From Bacteroidales bacterium (GTDB lineage: Bacteria; Bacteroidota; Bacteroidia; Bacteroidales; GCA-2748055): a stretch of DNA of 64,000 bases. Position numbers and translations under genes: made by a program. Each line of letters begins with the position of its first letter. Position 1 is the first letter of the stretch. Of this stretch, positions 34,773-43,257 are shown piece by piece. The stretch spans positions 1-64,000 of the forward strand of contig JACJXF010000011.1 of NCBI GenBank assembly GCA_020636775.1. The letters run 5' to 3'. The notes below the pieces were generated by a model, which searched no databases, had not been told where the DNA came from, and was given only the letters and a program-made list of their open reading frames with translations.

Positions 34773-35879
34773 TTACCATGTGGCAAATTTCTTCACTACC
34801 CGAACGGAACCCACATTCGCCATCAAAATAAAGAATCCCTTGCATTCCATATCCAGCTTAAATTCTTCCCCGGCTTGCAGGTAAAATGATTTATAAAGCA
34901 CCCCGGAAAGACTATAAATATTGATTATTGCTTTTTGACCCGGTTTCATGTCCGCTCTAATCCATATGCAATCAGAGAGTCTGTCGTTTCGAATGCTAAT
35001 GGATAAATTTTCCGACTTAACAAAAGGATTGGCAGAAACCTCAGCTTTTTTCGGAACATCAGAAAGAGGGATGAATGAACGTGTAAGTGTATGACTCAAT
35101 TTTTCATAGTTAAACTGAAGAACATAGTTTTCATTCTCTGAAAATTCAGGAGCCATTATGGAAGTATAAAAATAAATACTGTCTTCGGGCGAATACTCAA
35201 TATTAATCTTTGACTTGTCACCTCCCAGACATAACACAGGAATCCCTTTAGCCTTTACTTTTTTAAGGAGGGGAAAGATATCTTCATAAAAATTTGTAGT
35301 TTCAAGTTGCCTGGTGCTTTCACCAACCGAATCAATTCGTGTGGTAAAATCCGGATTTCCTATCATCCATAATAATCTGTGATGTAGGACGATAAGTAAT
35401 TGTGACACTTCAATTGTGTCACAAACACTCTGAACAAAACTTAATTGTTGTCCACTTATAAATGAAGATATAAATCCATTTGCATCCAGCTCAGTATCAA
35501 GAACTATGAAGGTAATGCTATCCCGGTAATAAGCATAAAATCGTTCCTTTCCGGTATATTCCTTAATCATTGCAGGATTGTCGAGATCATGATTACCCAG
35601 ACACCATAGGGTATTTGGGTCAGACAGTTTGAACAGAGCATCGCAATAATCCATGGATGTCCTGTTGCTGCTTGTGTACCAATCAAGATCCCCTCCCAGC
35701 ATGAGCACATCATATTTCGAAAAATCAATCTTTTCAATGGCAGGCTGCACGCTTAACTTAAGTTTGTCTTCGCTTCTGGGGTGAGGGAGTAGTAGTAATT
35801 TCAAATTATTATCCTGAGAAAATCCGTTTATCCAGCTAACAAGGACAAAGAGTAATATGAGTATTGGCCTAGTGGACAT
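34773..35879 (-). CDS. Secreted metallophosphoesterase-like protein with sorting-like C-terminus
   Basis: A 368-aa exported protein: a signal peptide (1-21), then a calcineurin-like phosphoesterase core with GGDLDW (62-67), GNHD (95-98) and LLIVLHHRLLWMIG near 160. The first metal motif (DxH) is not visible where expected; PHP stands in its place. The final GHxH is replaced by GGDKSK. The C-terminal ~90 residues (SVSANPFVKSENLSISIRND ... INIYSLSGVLYKSFYLQ) resemble a T9SS sorting domain. It may bind metal but be inactive or have a different active site. It is transcribed alone. Confidence 0.8.
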   Translation of the reverse strand: MSTRPILILLFVLVSWINGFSQDNNLKLLLLPHPRSEDKLKLSVQPAIEKIDFSKYDVLMLGGDLDWYTSSNRTSMDYCDALFKLSDPNTLWCLGNHDLDNPAMIKEYTGKERFYAYYRDSITFIVLDTELDANGFISSFISGQQLSFVQSVCDTIEVSQLLIVLHHRLLWMIGNPDFTTRIDSVGESTRQLETTNFYEDIFPLLKKVKAKGIPVLCLGGDKSKINIEYSPEDSIYFYTSIMAPEFSENENYVLQFNYEKLSHTLTRSFIPLSDVPKKAEVSANPFVKSENLSISIRNDRLSDCIWIRADMKPGQKAIINIYSLSGVLYKSFYLQAGEEFKLDMECKGFFILMANVGSVRVVKKFATW

Positions 35880-36047
35880 TGTAAATCATAAAATGGGTTT
35901 AATCAAAGGTAATCAATTCCAATCATGTAGTATTTACGTACATTTTTTATTAAGCAGACCGGATCAATGTACCAGGCAGAAAATGCAGTTTTGAATTTGG
36001 AATCCCTAAAATTCAGGAACATTTTCTTCAAAATGTGCTTTTAGTTT

Positions 36048-36076
36048 TTGTGAAATCAAAAAATCAGTTAAATTTG
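36048..36076 (+). promoter_or_regulatory. Bacteroidota-type promoter of tRNA-Gly
   Basis: TTG at 36048-36050 and TAAATTTG at 36069-36076 are 18 bp apart, as at tRNA-Phe; the tRNA begins 13 bp further on. Confidence 0.75.
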
Positions 36077-36088
36077 CAATCCCATAAA

Positions 36089-36162
<74 letters not shown>

Positions 36163-36190
36163 ATAACGTGATCCTAAAAAAGTGATCCGC

Positions 36191-36219
36191 AAAAAGAATC
36201 CCGGTAGGGATTTTTTTTT
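36191..36219 (+). terminator. Terminator after tRNA-Gly
   Basis: AATCCC and GGGATT with a GGTA loop form a short stem followed by a T-run (36211-36219), between the two tRNAs. It suggests that tRNA-Leu is transcribed at least partly from its own promoter. Confidence 0.6.
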
Positions 36220-36257
36220 CAGTAGTTTGAAATTATTTTTATTACCAATTACAAATT

Positions 36258-36342
36258 GCCCGGATGGTGGAATTGGTAGACACGCAGGACTTAAAATCCT
36301 GTGGCCATTGCGGCTGTGCGGGTTCAATTCCCGCTCCGGGTA
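36258..36342 (+). tRNA. tRNA-Leu (UAA)
   Basis: An 85-nt tRNA with a long variable arm, as expected for Leu. The acceptor stem GCCCGGA pairs with TCCGGGT, closed by one G-T pair, discriminator A. The anticodon stem CAGGA/TCCTG encloses CTTAAAA, giving anticodon TAA at 36292-36294. Confidence 0.97.
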
Positions 36343-36348
36343 CTGAAA

Positions 36349-36433
36349 TATAGAGCGAGAGTGAGAGTGAGAGCGAGTTAGCTCGAACGAACACTCTCGA
36401 TCTTTTTACTCAAACCTCACGCACACACTCACA
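36349..36433. repeat. GAGAGTGA-rich repeat next to tRNA-Leu
   Basis: It starts about 7 bp after the tRNA-Leu end and resembles the elements beside tRNA-Phe: a gagcgagagtgagagtgagagc purine tract, a hairpin GAGTTAGCTC inside, then aacactctcgatctttttactcaaacctcacgcacac. The long AAATCAGAGTGA arms of the tRNA-Phe copies are not conserved. Confidence 0.6.
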
Positions 36434-36506
36434 ATTAATTTCGGTATTTTCTGCAATTGGTGAGTCTGAGGAAATCAAAAAACTTCAGAAATAATCTCTT
36501 ATTTTT

Positions 36507-39125
36507 TTATTTAAGCCCCGACAGCTTCTTAATCTCATTAAGCTTATTAAGAGCTTCCATGGGAGTAAGATTATTGATATCAAGGTTCTGTATCTCATCG
36601 CGTATCTGCCGCAGCACCGGATCTTCGAGCTGGAAGAAGCTTAGCTGCATTCCTTCCCTTCCTGAGGCGATTTCAGCAACAGGCTTGCTCAGTCCCTGGC
36701 CATCGGATGTTTTCTCCAGTTCCGCAAGAATTTCTTCTGCTCTCTTTACCACCGATTTTGGCATTCCGGCCATTCGGGCAACATGTATACCAAAGCTGTG
36801 TTCGCTGCCTCCCCTTATAAGTTTTCTCAGGAATATCACCTTATCATCGAGCTCTTTGATGGAGATATTATAGTTTCTGACCCTTCTGAAGGAATTCTCC
36901 ATTTCATTCAATTCATGATAGTGAGTGGCAAAGAGGGTCTTTGCTTTAAATCCGGGATGTTCATGAATATATTCCACCATGGCCCAGGCGATGGATATCC
37001 CGTCATAGGTACTCGTCCCCCTGCCAATCTCATCAAGAATTATCAGACTTCTTCCTGACAAATTATTCAGAATACTGGCTGCTTCGTTCATCTCAACCAT
37101 AAAGGTTGATTCTCCAAGAGAAATATTGTCGCTGGCCCCCACCCTGGTAAATATCTTATCCACAAGGCCAATGTTTGCAGCAGATGCCGGAACAAAGCAT
37201 CCAATCTGAGCCATTAAGACGATTAAGGCCGTCTGACGCAGAAGGGCTGATTTTCCGGACATATTAGGGCCAGTAAGTATAATAATCTGCTGTTCCTCGC
37301 TATCCAGAAAAAGATCATTAGGGATATACTCTTCATCAATGGGAAGCTGCTGTTCAATGACGGGATGCCTTCCATTTTTAATATCAATCACATCCGAGTC
37401 CGACAGGATTGGTCGCACATAATTATTTTCCGATGAGATTATTGCGAAAGACAGCAAACAATCGAGTCTGGCCAGCAAGCTGGCATTTAGCTGGATAGTG
37501 GGAATAAACTCGTTAATGCTAAAGACAAGCTCCTGGTAAAGCTTAGACTCCAGAGCAAGGCTCTTTTCTTCCGCACCCAGTATTTTGGATTCATATTCCT
37601 TTAGCTCACTGGTAATATACCGTTCGGCACTTACAAGTGTTTGCTTCCTGATCCATTCTTCAGGAACTTTATCCTTATGTGTATTTCGTACTTCAATATA
37701 ATAGCCAAAAACCGAGTTAAACCCGATTTTCAATGAAGTGATTCCGGTCAGTTCAATTTCACGCTGCTGGATTTCAAGCAGGTAATCTTTTCCGGAATAC
37801 ATTATTTTCCTCAGCTCATCAAGCTCTTCAGAAACCCCTTCTGCAATGACGTTTCCCTTACTCAGCAGGTTTGGAGGATCAGAATGTAATTCGCGTCCTA
37901 TCCTGTCAATAACGGTCTCACAGGGATTCATTTGCTCAGCGATCTTTTGCAGCGATCCGACACCTGATGCAAGGCAATATTCTTTAAGGGGCTGAACAGC
38001 GGTAAGGGCGATCTTCAGCTGAAGTAATTCCCTTGGGCTGATGCGGTTCACAGCAACTTTTGAAATTAATCTTTCCAGGTCACCTACCGTTTTGAGCTGT
38101 GTCCCGAACCGGTTTCTCTCCTCCCCATTTTCTTTCAGGTATTCAACAACATCAAGCCTTTCCTCCAGCGGATAAATATCTTTAAGAGGCAGTGCCACCC
38201 AGCGCTTCAGCAATCGTGACCCCATAGGGGAAATAGTTTTATCCAGAGCGGAAATCAAATTATGGCCTTCTTCATAAATTGACCGGAAAAGCTCAAGATT
38301 CCTGATGGTAAACCGATCCAGCCAAACATAATTATCCTCTTCAATCCTGGCCAGTTTGGTGATATGATTTACCTGATCATGCCTTGTAAGCTCCAGATAC
38401 TGAAGAATGGCACCTGAGGCAATGATTCCGCTGCTAAGATTTTCCACACCAAATCCTTTCAAACTCTTTGTCTGGAAATGTGAAGTAAGTTTCTCTCTTG
38501 CATGATCTTCCTGAAATACCCACTCATCCAAAGGATATACATAATATGCGGAACCAAAGTGAGTAATAAATTCTTCACGTCTCTTTTTTTCTACAAGTAT
38601 CTCTTTGGGCTGAAAGCTGGAAATCAGTTTATCAATATAATCGAGTGTCCCTTCGGCTGTAAAAAACTCCCCTGTGGAAATATCCAGAAAGGCAACTCCT
38701 GTCAGCAGCTTCCCGAAGTAAACGCATCCCAGAAAATTATTTTCCTTGTGATTAAGAACATTGTCATTGAAGGATACCCCGGGAGTGACAAGCTCTGTGA
38801 TTCCCCGTTTTACAATATTTTTGGTAAGCTTAGGATCTTCGAGCTGCTCACATATTGCCACCCTTTGTCCTGCGCGCACTAACTTGGGCAGGTATGTATC
38901 CAGTGCATGATAAGGAAAGCCTGCCAGTTCGACAAAGGAGGCGGATCCGTTTGCACGACGGGTAAGTGTGATACCCAGAATTTCAGAGGTACGGATGGCA
39001 TCTTCACCAAAAGTTTCGTAGAAATCACCAACCCTGAATAAAAGTATCGCATCAGGGTGTTTCGCCTTGATGGTATAATATTGCTTCATCAGGGGAGTTT
39101 CTGCGTATTTTTGCTTCTCGTCCAA
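36507..39125 (-). CDS. mutS: DNA mismatch repair protein MutS
   Basis: An 872-aa ATPase that recognises mismatches after replication. The mismatch-binding domain I has the Phe-x-Glu motif in VGDFYETFGEDA. Connector, lever and clamp domains follow, and the ABC-type ATPase ends with Walker A TGPNMSGKS, a Walker B region LIILDEIGRGTSTYDG and FATHYHEL. The start is unusual: the conserved N-terminal TPLMKQYYTIKAK begins upstream of the first ATG (39089). The TTG at 39125 is therefore the likely start; an in-frame stop sits just upstream at 39135-39137. It is transcribed alone. Confidence 0.97.
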   Translation of the reverse strand: MDEKQKYAETPLMKQYYTIKAKHPDAILLFRVGDFYETFGEDAIRTSEILGITLTRRANGSASFVELAGFPYHALDTYLPKLVRAGQRVAICEQLEDPKLTKNIVKRGITELVTPGVSFNDNVLNHKENNFLGCVYFGKLLTGVAFLDISTGEFFTAEGTLDYIDKLISSFQPKEILVEKKRREEFITHFGSAYYVYPLDEWVFQEDHAREKLTSHFQTKSLKGFGVENLSSGIIASGAILQYLELTRHDQVNHITKLARIEEDNYVWLDRFTIRNLELFRSIYEEGHNLISALDKTISPMGSRLLKRWVALPLKDIYPLEERLDVVEYLKENGEERNRFGTQLKTVGDLERLISKVAVNRISPRELLQLKIALTAVQPLKEYCLASGVGSLQKIAEQMNPCETVIDRIGRELHSDPPNLLSKGNVIAEGVSEELDELRKIMYSGKDYLLEIQQREIELTGITSLKIGFNSVFGYYIEVRNTHKDKVPEEWIRKQTLVSAERYITSELKEYESKILGAEEKSLALESKLYQELVFSINEFIPTIQLNASLLARLDCLLSFAIISSENNYVRPILSDSDVIDIKNGRHPVIEQQLPIDEEYIPNDLFLDSEEQQIIILTGPNMSGKSALLRQTALIVLMAQIGCFVPASAANIGLVDKIFTRVGASDNISLGESTFMVEMNEAASILNNLSGRSLIILDEIGRGTSTYDGISIAWAMVEYIHEHPGFKAKTLFATHYHELNEMENSFRRVRNYNISIKELDDKVIFLRKLIRGGSEHSFGIHVARMAGMPKSVVKRAEEILAELEKTSDGQGLSKPVAEIASGREGMQLSFFQLEDPVLRQIRDEIQNLDINNLTPMEALNKLNEIKKLSGLK

Positions 39126-39345
39126 AGGAATAAATTAAGATTCAAACAAAAATAAGAAAATTGAAGCAGGATATAAGGTCAAAGTTTTATTCACCGGTTT
39201 TTTATTTGACAAATTTCTGATTTCCATTGGTGATAATTACCTGAACTGATTCAATCTGTTTTACGTTCATGTTTTATAAGACATAGACCTGATACCTGTA
39301 CCATCCTCATTAAGCTTATCTTTATAAGCCTTAAAAAACACTTCA

Positions 39346-40686
39346 ATGAAAAAGATTCTCTTACTGGGTGCCGGCTTATCGTCATCCACTCTTATTCGGT
39401 ATTTTCTGGATAATGCATCAAAAAACAACTGGAAAATAAGGGTTGGAGATATTTCCGAAGATTCTGCCAGACAAAAGCTTGGAGGGCACCCAAGGGGAGA
39501 AGCATTTTCATTCGACGTGAACAATCCGGATGATCTCGAAAGAGAAATTGTAGCTGCTGATATAGTCGTTTCACTGCTTCCTGCCCGGCTTCATTTCCTG
39601 GTTGCTCAATCCTGCGTCAAGAACCGCCGCAATATGGTGACGGCTTCCTATGTATCCAAAGAAATTCAGAAGCTCGACAAGGATGCCAAAGCCAATGGCG
39701 TTCTCCTGATGAATGAAGTAGGTGTGGATCCGGGAATCGATCACATGTCGGCCATGCAGGTAATTGACAGAATCCGGGATGATGGTGACAGCATTATCTC
39801 CTTTGAATCGGCTACCGGCGGACTGGTGGCTCCCAATTACGACACTAACCCCTGGAGGTACAAGTTTACCTGGGCTCCGCGAAATGTGGTACTGGCAGGT
39901 CAGGGAGGAGCACGCTTTTATCATAACGGAAAATTTAAGTACATCCCATATCATAAAATTTTTGAACGTAAGGAGAATATTGAAATTCCCGGATACGGAC
40001 AATTTGAAGTGTATGCCAATCGCGATTCGTTGAAATATCGCGAAGCATATGGTCTGTCGGATCTTCTGACCATGTTCAGGGGAACCATCCGACGTCCCGG
40101 TTTCTGCGAAGCATGGAACCTTCTTGTTCAGCTGGGAGCCACAGACGATTCCTATATAATGGATGACTCCAAACATATGACTTACCGGGATTTTACGAAC
40201 AGTTTTCTGGCGTTTAATATTGTGGATCCGGTGGAATCGAAACTGGCAGCATACCTGGGAATAAAGGAAGATTCATCCCTAATGAAACAACTTGAGTGGC
40301 TGGGATTGTTTGATGACGACAAAGTTATCGATCATCATGGCTATACTCCTGCCCAGTGTCTGCAGCATATCCTGGAACAAAAATGGCAGCTCGATCCCGG
40401 AGATAAGGATATGATAGTGATGGAACACCAGTTCGATTACATGCATATCGGGTCGCACCGAAAGCTTTTTTCAACCATGGTTTTTATTGGAGAGGACCAG
40501 GTACATACGGCCATGTCAATTACCGTCGGACTCCCGGTGGCCATTACCACCAAGCTAATACTGGAAGGTAAAATCGGACTTACCGGTGTTCAAATCCCCG
40601 TGGATAAACAAGTATATGAGCCCGTTCTCGAAGAACTCAGGGAATACGGAATTGTATTTCAGGAAAGGGATTTTAAGCTGAGTTAG
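39346..40686 (+). CDS. Saccharopine dehydrogenase-like oxidoreductase
   Basis: A 446-aa NAD(P)-dependent enzyme with an N-terminal Rossmann fold (KKILLLGAGLSSSTLIRYF) and the saccharopine dehydrogenase C-terminal domain. Family parts are NEVGVDPGIDHMSAMQVID, ATGGLVAPNYDTNPWRYKFTW and RGTIRRPGFCEAWN. Bacterial members are linked to lysine or other amino acid metabolism, or to polyamine pathways; the substrate cannot be read. It is a single gene converging on trmN6. Confidence 0.92.
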   Translation: MKKILLLGAGLSSSTLIRYFLDNASKNNWKIRVGDISEDSARQKLGGHPRGEAFSFDVNNPDDLEREIVAADIVVSLLPARLHFLVAQSCVKNRRNMVTASYVSKEIQKLDKDAKANGVLLMNEVGVDPGIDHMSAMQVIDRIRDDGDSIISFESATGGLVAPNYDTNPWRYKFTWAPRNVVLAGQGGARFYHNGKFKYIPYHKIFERKENIEIPGYGQFEVYANRDSLKYREAYGLSDLLTMFRGTIRRPGFCEAWNLLVQLGATDDSYIMDDSKHMTYRDFTNSFLAFNIVDPVESKLAAYLGIKEDSSLMKQLEWLGLFDDDKVIDHHGYTPAQCLQHILEQKWQLDPGDKDMIVMEHQFDYMHIGSHRKLFSTMVFIGEDQVHTAMSITVGLPVAITTKLILEGKIGLTGVQIPVDKQVYEPVLEELREYGIVFQERDFKLS

Positions 40687-40728
40687 ACTGAGGGGAATCC
40701 GGGAGTTTTACCACTATTTTTAAAAAGT

Positions 40729-41445
40729 TCATTTTATTCCGGGATAAAAATCCCTGGTAAGTTCCGTATATTCTCTAGTAAATTCATGTCGCACAGCCGT
40801 TTCAATTGCAAGGTTGTTTACCGTTGTATTCAGACTTTTTGAAGAGAACTCCACTAAAACACGGATAGGATTTTTTAATTCTGAGGGTTTGACGTTTGTG
40901 ATTTTTACCGGAAATAAATTTTCCCTGGCAGCAATTTGAATTACCTCCTCCTTGCCGGAAAAGGGATAAATCATACAAAAACGACCTTCCTCTTTCAGTA
41001 AATTATGTACTGAAGAAAATAATTCATCCAGACCCAGTTCCTTGCTGTGCCTGGCTATGGCCCTGGAATCTGAAGGGGGATGGAGAGAGTTTTTAAAGAA
41101 GGGTGGATTACAAACAATCAGATCAAACTTTTCATTTGTTTCCTCAAGGAATTTTGCAAGGGAAGTGTGAGTAAGATTTATCCTGCCTGAAAAGGGCGAA
41201 GAGGAAATATTTTCAGCAGCCTGACCGGCAGCACCCTCGTCGATTTCAATGGCTTCAATATGAGCTTCCGATCTTTGGGCAAGCATCAGTGCGATAAGGC
41301 CGGTTCCGGTGCCGATATCCAGAATTTTCTCAGCATTTTTCGTCTCAGTCCAGGCACCCAGCAAGACTCCATCCGTTCCAACCTTCATGGCTGTTCTGTC
41401 CTGATATATTGTAAATTGTTTAAACCGGAACCAGTTATTAGGCAT
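40729..41445 (-). CDS. trmN6: tRNA1(Val) A37 N6-methyltransferase
   Basis: A 238-aa SAM-dependent methyltransferase of the YfiC/TrmN6 group, which adds N6-methyl to A37 of tRNA-Val. SAM motif ILDIGTGTGLIALMLAQRS and the catalytic NPPF (in DLIVCNPPFFKNSLHPPSDSRAIARH) identify it; MKVGTDGVLLGAW is typical of the family N-terminus. Its start overlaps the end of the TIGR02757 gene by 8 nt, so it is the last gene of the tatA-lolD-TIGR02757-trmN6 string. Confidence 0.92.
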   Translation of the reverse strand: MPNNWFRFKQFTIYQDRTAMKVGTDGVLLGAWTETKNAEKILDIGTGTGLIALMLAQRSEAHIEAIEIDEGAAGQAAENISSSPFSGRINLTHTSLAKFLEETNEKFDLIVCNPPFFKNSLHPPSDSRAIARHSKELGLDELFSSVHNLLKEEGRFCMIYPFSGKEEVIQIAARENLFPVKITNVKPSELKNPIRVLVEFSSKSLNTTVNNLAIETAVRHEFTREYTELTRDFYPGIK

Positions 41446-42214
41446 GATTATAGTTTTTTCCTAAAGCACTCAGACCATATAAGGCAAAATCATATTTAAC
41501 CGGATCAGCAGGATCAAATTCCCTCAAACGGAAGGTAAGCTCCCGGACCGCTTTCCAGTCATTTTGGCTGCGTTTTAAAAGCCCCAGTTCCCGTGCCACC
41601 TTCCCGGAATGCAGGTCCAGAGGAATATACAGGCTAGAAGCAGGAATATCCCAGAGTCCAAAATCTACTCCCTTTGTGTCCTTCCTCACCATCCATCTGA
41701 GAAACATGTTGATACGTTTTCCCGCAGCATTATTCTGAACGTCGGCAATGTGCTTAAGGCTTCGGGATGGAAAGGGGATATTAAAAAATACATTTCTGAA
41801 ATGCATAATGGCTCCGGGGATATTCCCGGTATCATGAAAACCCTGTTCGAATACTTCTTTTAATCCCCCATGATTTCTGTATATATTTTGCAGGGAGGTC
41901 AGAAAAAAGATACAATCGGTACCATTAAAAGTGCGGTGTGTAAAAGAATTGAAAAACATCAGATCATCTTCATCAGCTTCCATAAGAAATTGGAAAGGTC
42001 CGTCGGGCATACTGTCGATTAGGGCAAAGGCATTCCGGATCATAACGGGGCGCTGTCCCCATGCCAGCGTGGCAGTGAGGAAGCCGGCAATTTCAATATC
42101 TTCACTTTTTGAAAGAGAATGTGGTACCTGGATTGGATCGGAAGCAATAAAGGAAGGCTGGTTGAAATAGTCAACATAAGTTTCGAGAAAAGGCTTTATC
42201 TCAGACTTTTTCAA
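41438..42214 (-). CDS. TIGR02757 family protein
   Basis: A 258-aa protein of the TIGR02757/DUF2400 family, found widely in Bacteroidota and of unknown function. Conserved parts are NQPSFIASDPIQVPHSLS, EIAGFLTATLAWGQRPVMIRN and KRINMFLRWMVRKDTKGVDFGLWDIP. The start is a TTG, 12 bp after the lolD stop and in the same frame. No ATG gives the family N-terminus (KPFLETYVDYFNQPSF). Some relatives are described as nucleic-acid binding; I see nothing that decides this. Confidence 0.9.
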   Translation of the reverse strand: MKKSEIKPFLETYVDYFNQPSFIASDPIQVPHSLSKSEDIEIAGFLTATLAWGQRPVMIRNAFALIDSMPDGPFQFLMEADEDDLMFFNSFTHRTFNGTDCIFFLTSLQNIYRNHGGLKEVFEQGFHDTGNIPGAIMHFRNVFFNIPFPSRSLKHIADVQNNAAGKRINMFLRWMVRKDTKGVDFGLWDIPASSLYIPLDLHSGKVARELGLLKRSQNDWKAVRELTFRLREFDPADPVKYDFALYGLSALGKNYNHA

Positions 42215-42226
42215 AGCAGGAAATTT

Positions 42227-42883
42227 TCAGGCATCGATGATCCGACCGTCCTGCATGCTCAGTTTCCGGTCGGCCATTTCAGCTAGGTGAGCGTCGTGTG
42301 TTACAATAACAATGGTTTGTCGAAGTTTCTCCCTTAAAGAGAGAAAGAGTTCATGGAGTTCCTCTTTATTTTTAGAATCGAGATTACCGGAAGGCTCATC
42401 TGCGAATATCACGGCAGGATCGTTTATAAGTGCTCTGGCCACGGCAACTCTCTGCTGCTCCCCTCCGGAAAGCTCCCCGGGCTTATGATCAAGGCGTTTC
42501 TCCAGCCCCAGGAACGCGAGTAGTTCCCTGGCTCTGTCTTCTGTCTTATTCCTTGCACCTCCACCGATAAAGGCCGGGATGCAAACATTTTCAAAAGCTG
42601 TGAATTCGGGAAGCAGGTGGTGAAACTGAAATACAAAACCAATATTCTTATTTCTGAATCGGGAGAGTTGTTTCTCTTTTAAAGAAGTAATCTCGGTCTG
42701 GTTAAGGATGATTCTGCCCTGCTCAAAAGGTAGCAGTGTTCCCATAATTTGAAGCAAGGTGGTTTTTCCTGCTCCGCTTGCACCAACAATAGATACTATT
42801 TCTGCCGGTTTGATATGAAGACTTATGCCTTTCAGAACTTCCAGGTCACCAAAGGACTTATGAATATTTTCGGCTAGAATCAT
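42227..42883 (-). CDS. lolD: ABC transporter ATPase, LolD type
   Basis: A 218-aa ATPase of the LolD/MacB class with Walker A GASGAGKTT, signature LSGGEQQRVAVARAL, Walker B VIFADEPSG, and the switch His in VIVTHDAHLAEM. It would energise lipoprotein release or a MacB-type exporter. No permease gene is adjacent; it sits between tatA (7-bp gap) and TIGR02757 (12-bp gap). The MacB-type permease gene about 10 kb away lacks its own ATPase, so this could be its partner. Confidence 0.92.
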   Translation of the reverse strand: MILAENIHKSFGDLEVLKGISLHIKPAEIVSIVGASGAGKTTLLQIMGTLLPFEQGRIILNQTEITSLKEKQLSRFRNKNIGFVFQFHHLLPEFTAFENVCIPAFIGGGARNKTEDRARELLAFLGLEKRLDHKPGELSGGEQQRVAVARALINDPAVIFADEPSGNLDSKNKEELHELFLSLREKLRQTIVIVTHDAHLAEMADRKLSMQDGRIIDA

Positions 42884-42890
42884 AGAGAGT

Positions 42891-43163
42891 TTAATCGGAA
42901 TTTATGTCTTTTTTGACTTTATCGATTACCTCTTTGGTTTCACTTTCGATATCCTTTTTAAACTGATTGATATCTTTTGTAATATCCTCAGTACTTTCCC
43001 GGAATTCCTTTTTTATATCATCGGTTGCTTTCTTGAACTCCCGCATTCCGTTGCCAAGTCCTTTAGCAAGCTCGGGAATGCTTTTCGCACCAAAAAGTAG
43101 CAGAATAACAACAAAAACAATTGCAATTTCTCCTCCGCTGATGAATAGTAAGCTTAGTGACAT
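42891..43163 (-). CDS. tatA: Twin-arginine translocase subunit TatA
   Basis: A 90-aa membrane protein forming the pore of the Tat pathway, which exports folded cofactor proteins such as the HybA-like ferredoxin here. One N-terminal helix (IAIVFVVILLLFGAKSIPELAKGLG) has the FG-x-KKLP-like hinge, followed by an amphipathic helix and a charged Lys/Glu/Asp-rich tail. The ATG at 43163 (MSLSLLFISGG) is used; longer starts add residues not found in TatA. It heads an operon with lolD, TIGR02757 and trmN6. Confidence 0.95.
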   Translation of the reverse strand: MSLSLLFISGGEIAIVFVVILLLFGAKSIPELAKGLGNGMREFKKATDDIKKEFRESTEDITKDINQFKKDIESETKEVIDKVKKDINSD

Positions 43164-43209
43164 GGTCAATATTTTTCTCAAAGATAGCTGAAGTTTACAG
43201 AAAACAAAA

Positions 43210-43238
43210 GAGGCCATCCCTTATTCAGGAATGGCCTC
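43210..43238 (-). terminator. Intrinsic terminator of secDF
   Basis: GAGGCCAT (43210-43217) pairs with ATGGCCTC (43231-43238); on the minus strand a T-rich tail follows. It lies 20 bp after the secDF stop. Confidence 0.85.
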
Positions 43239-43257
43239 ATAAATTTGTTTAGAACAA

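Noticed and set aside
39126..39345. Gap between mutS and the saccharopine dehydrogenase-like gene
   Set aside because: Only A+T-rich promoter-like sequence; no convincing element was recognised.
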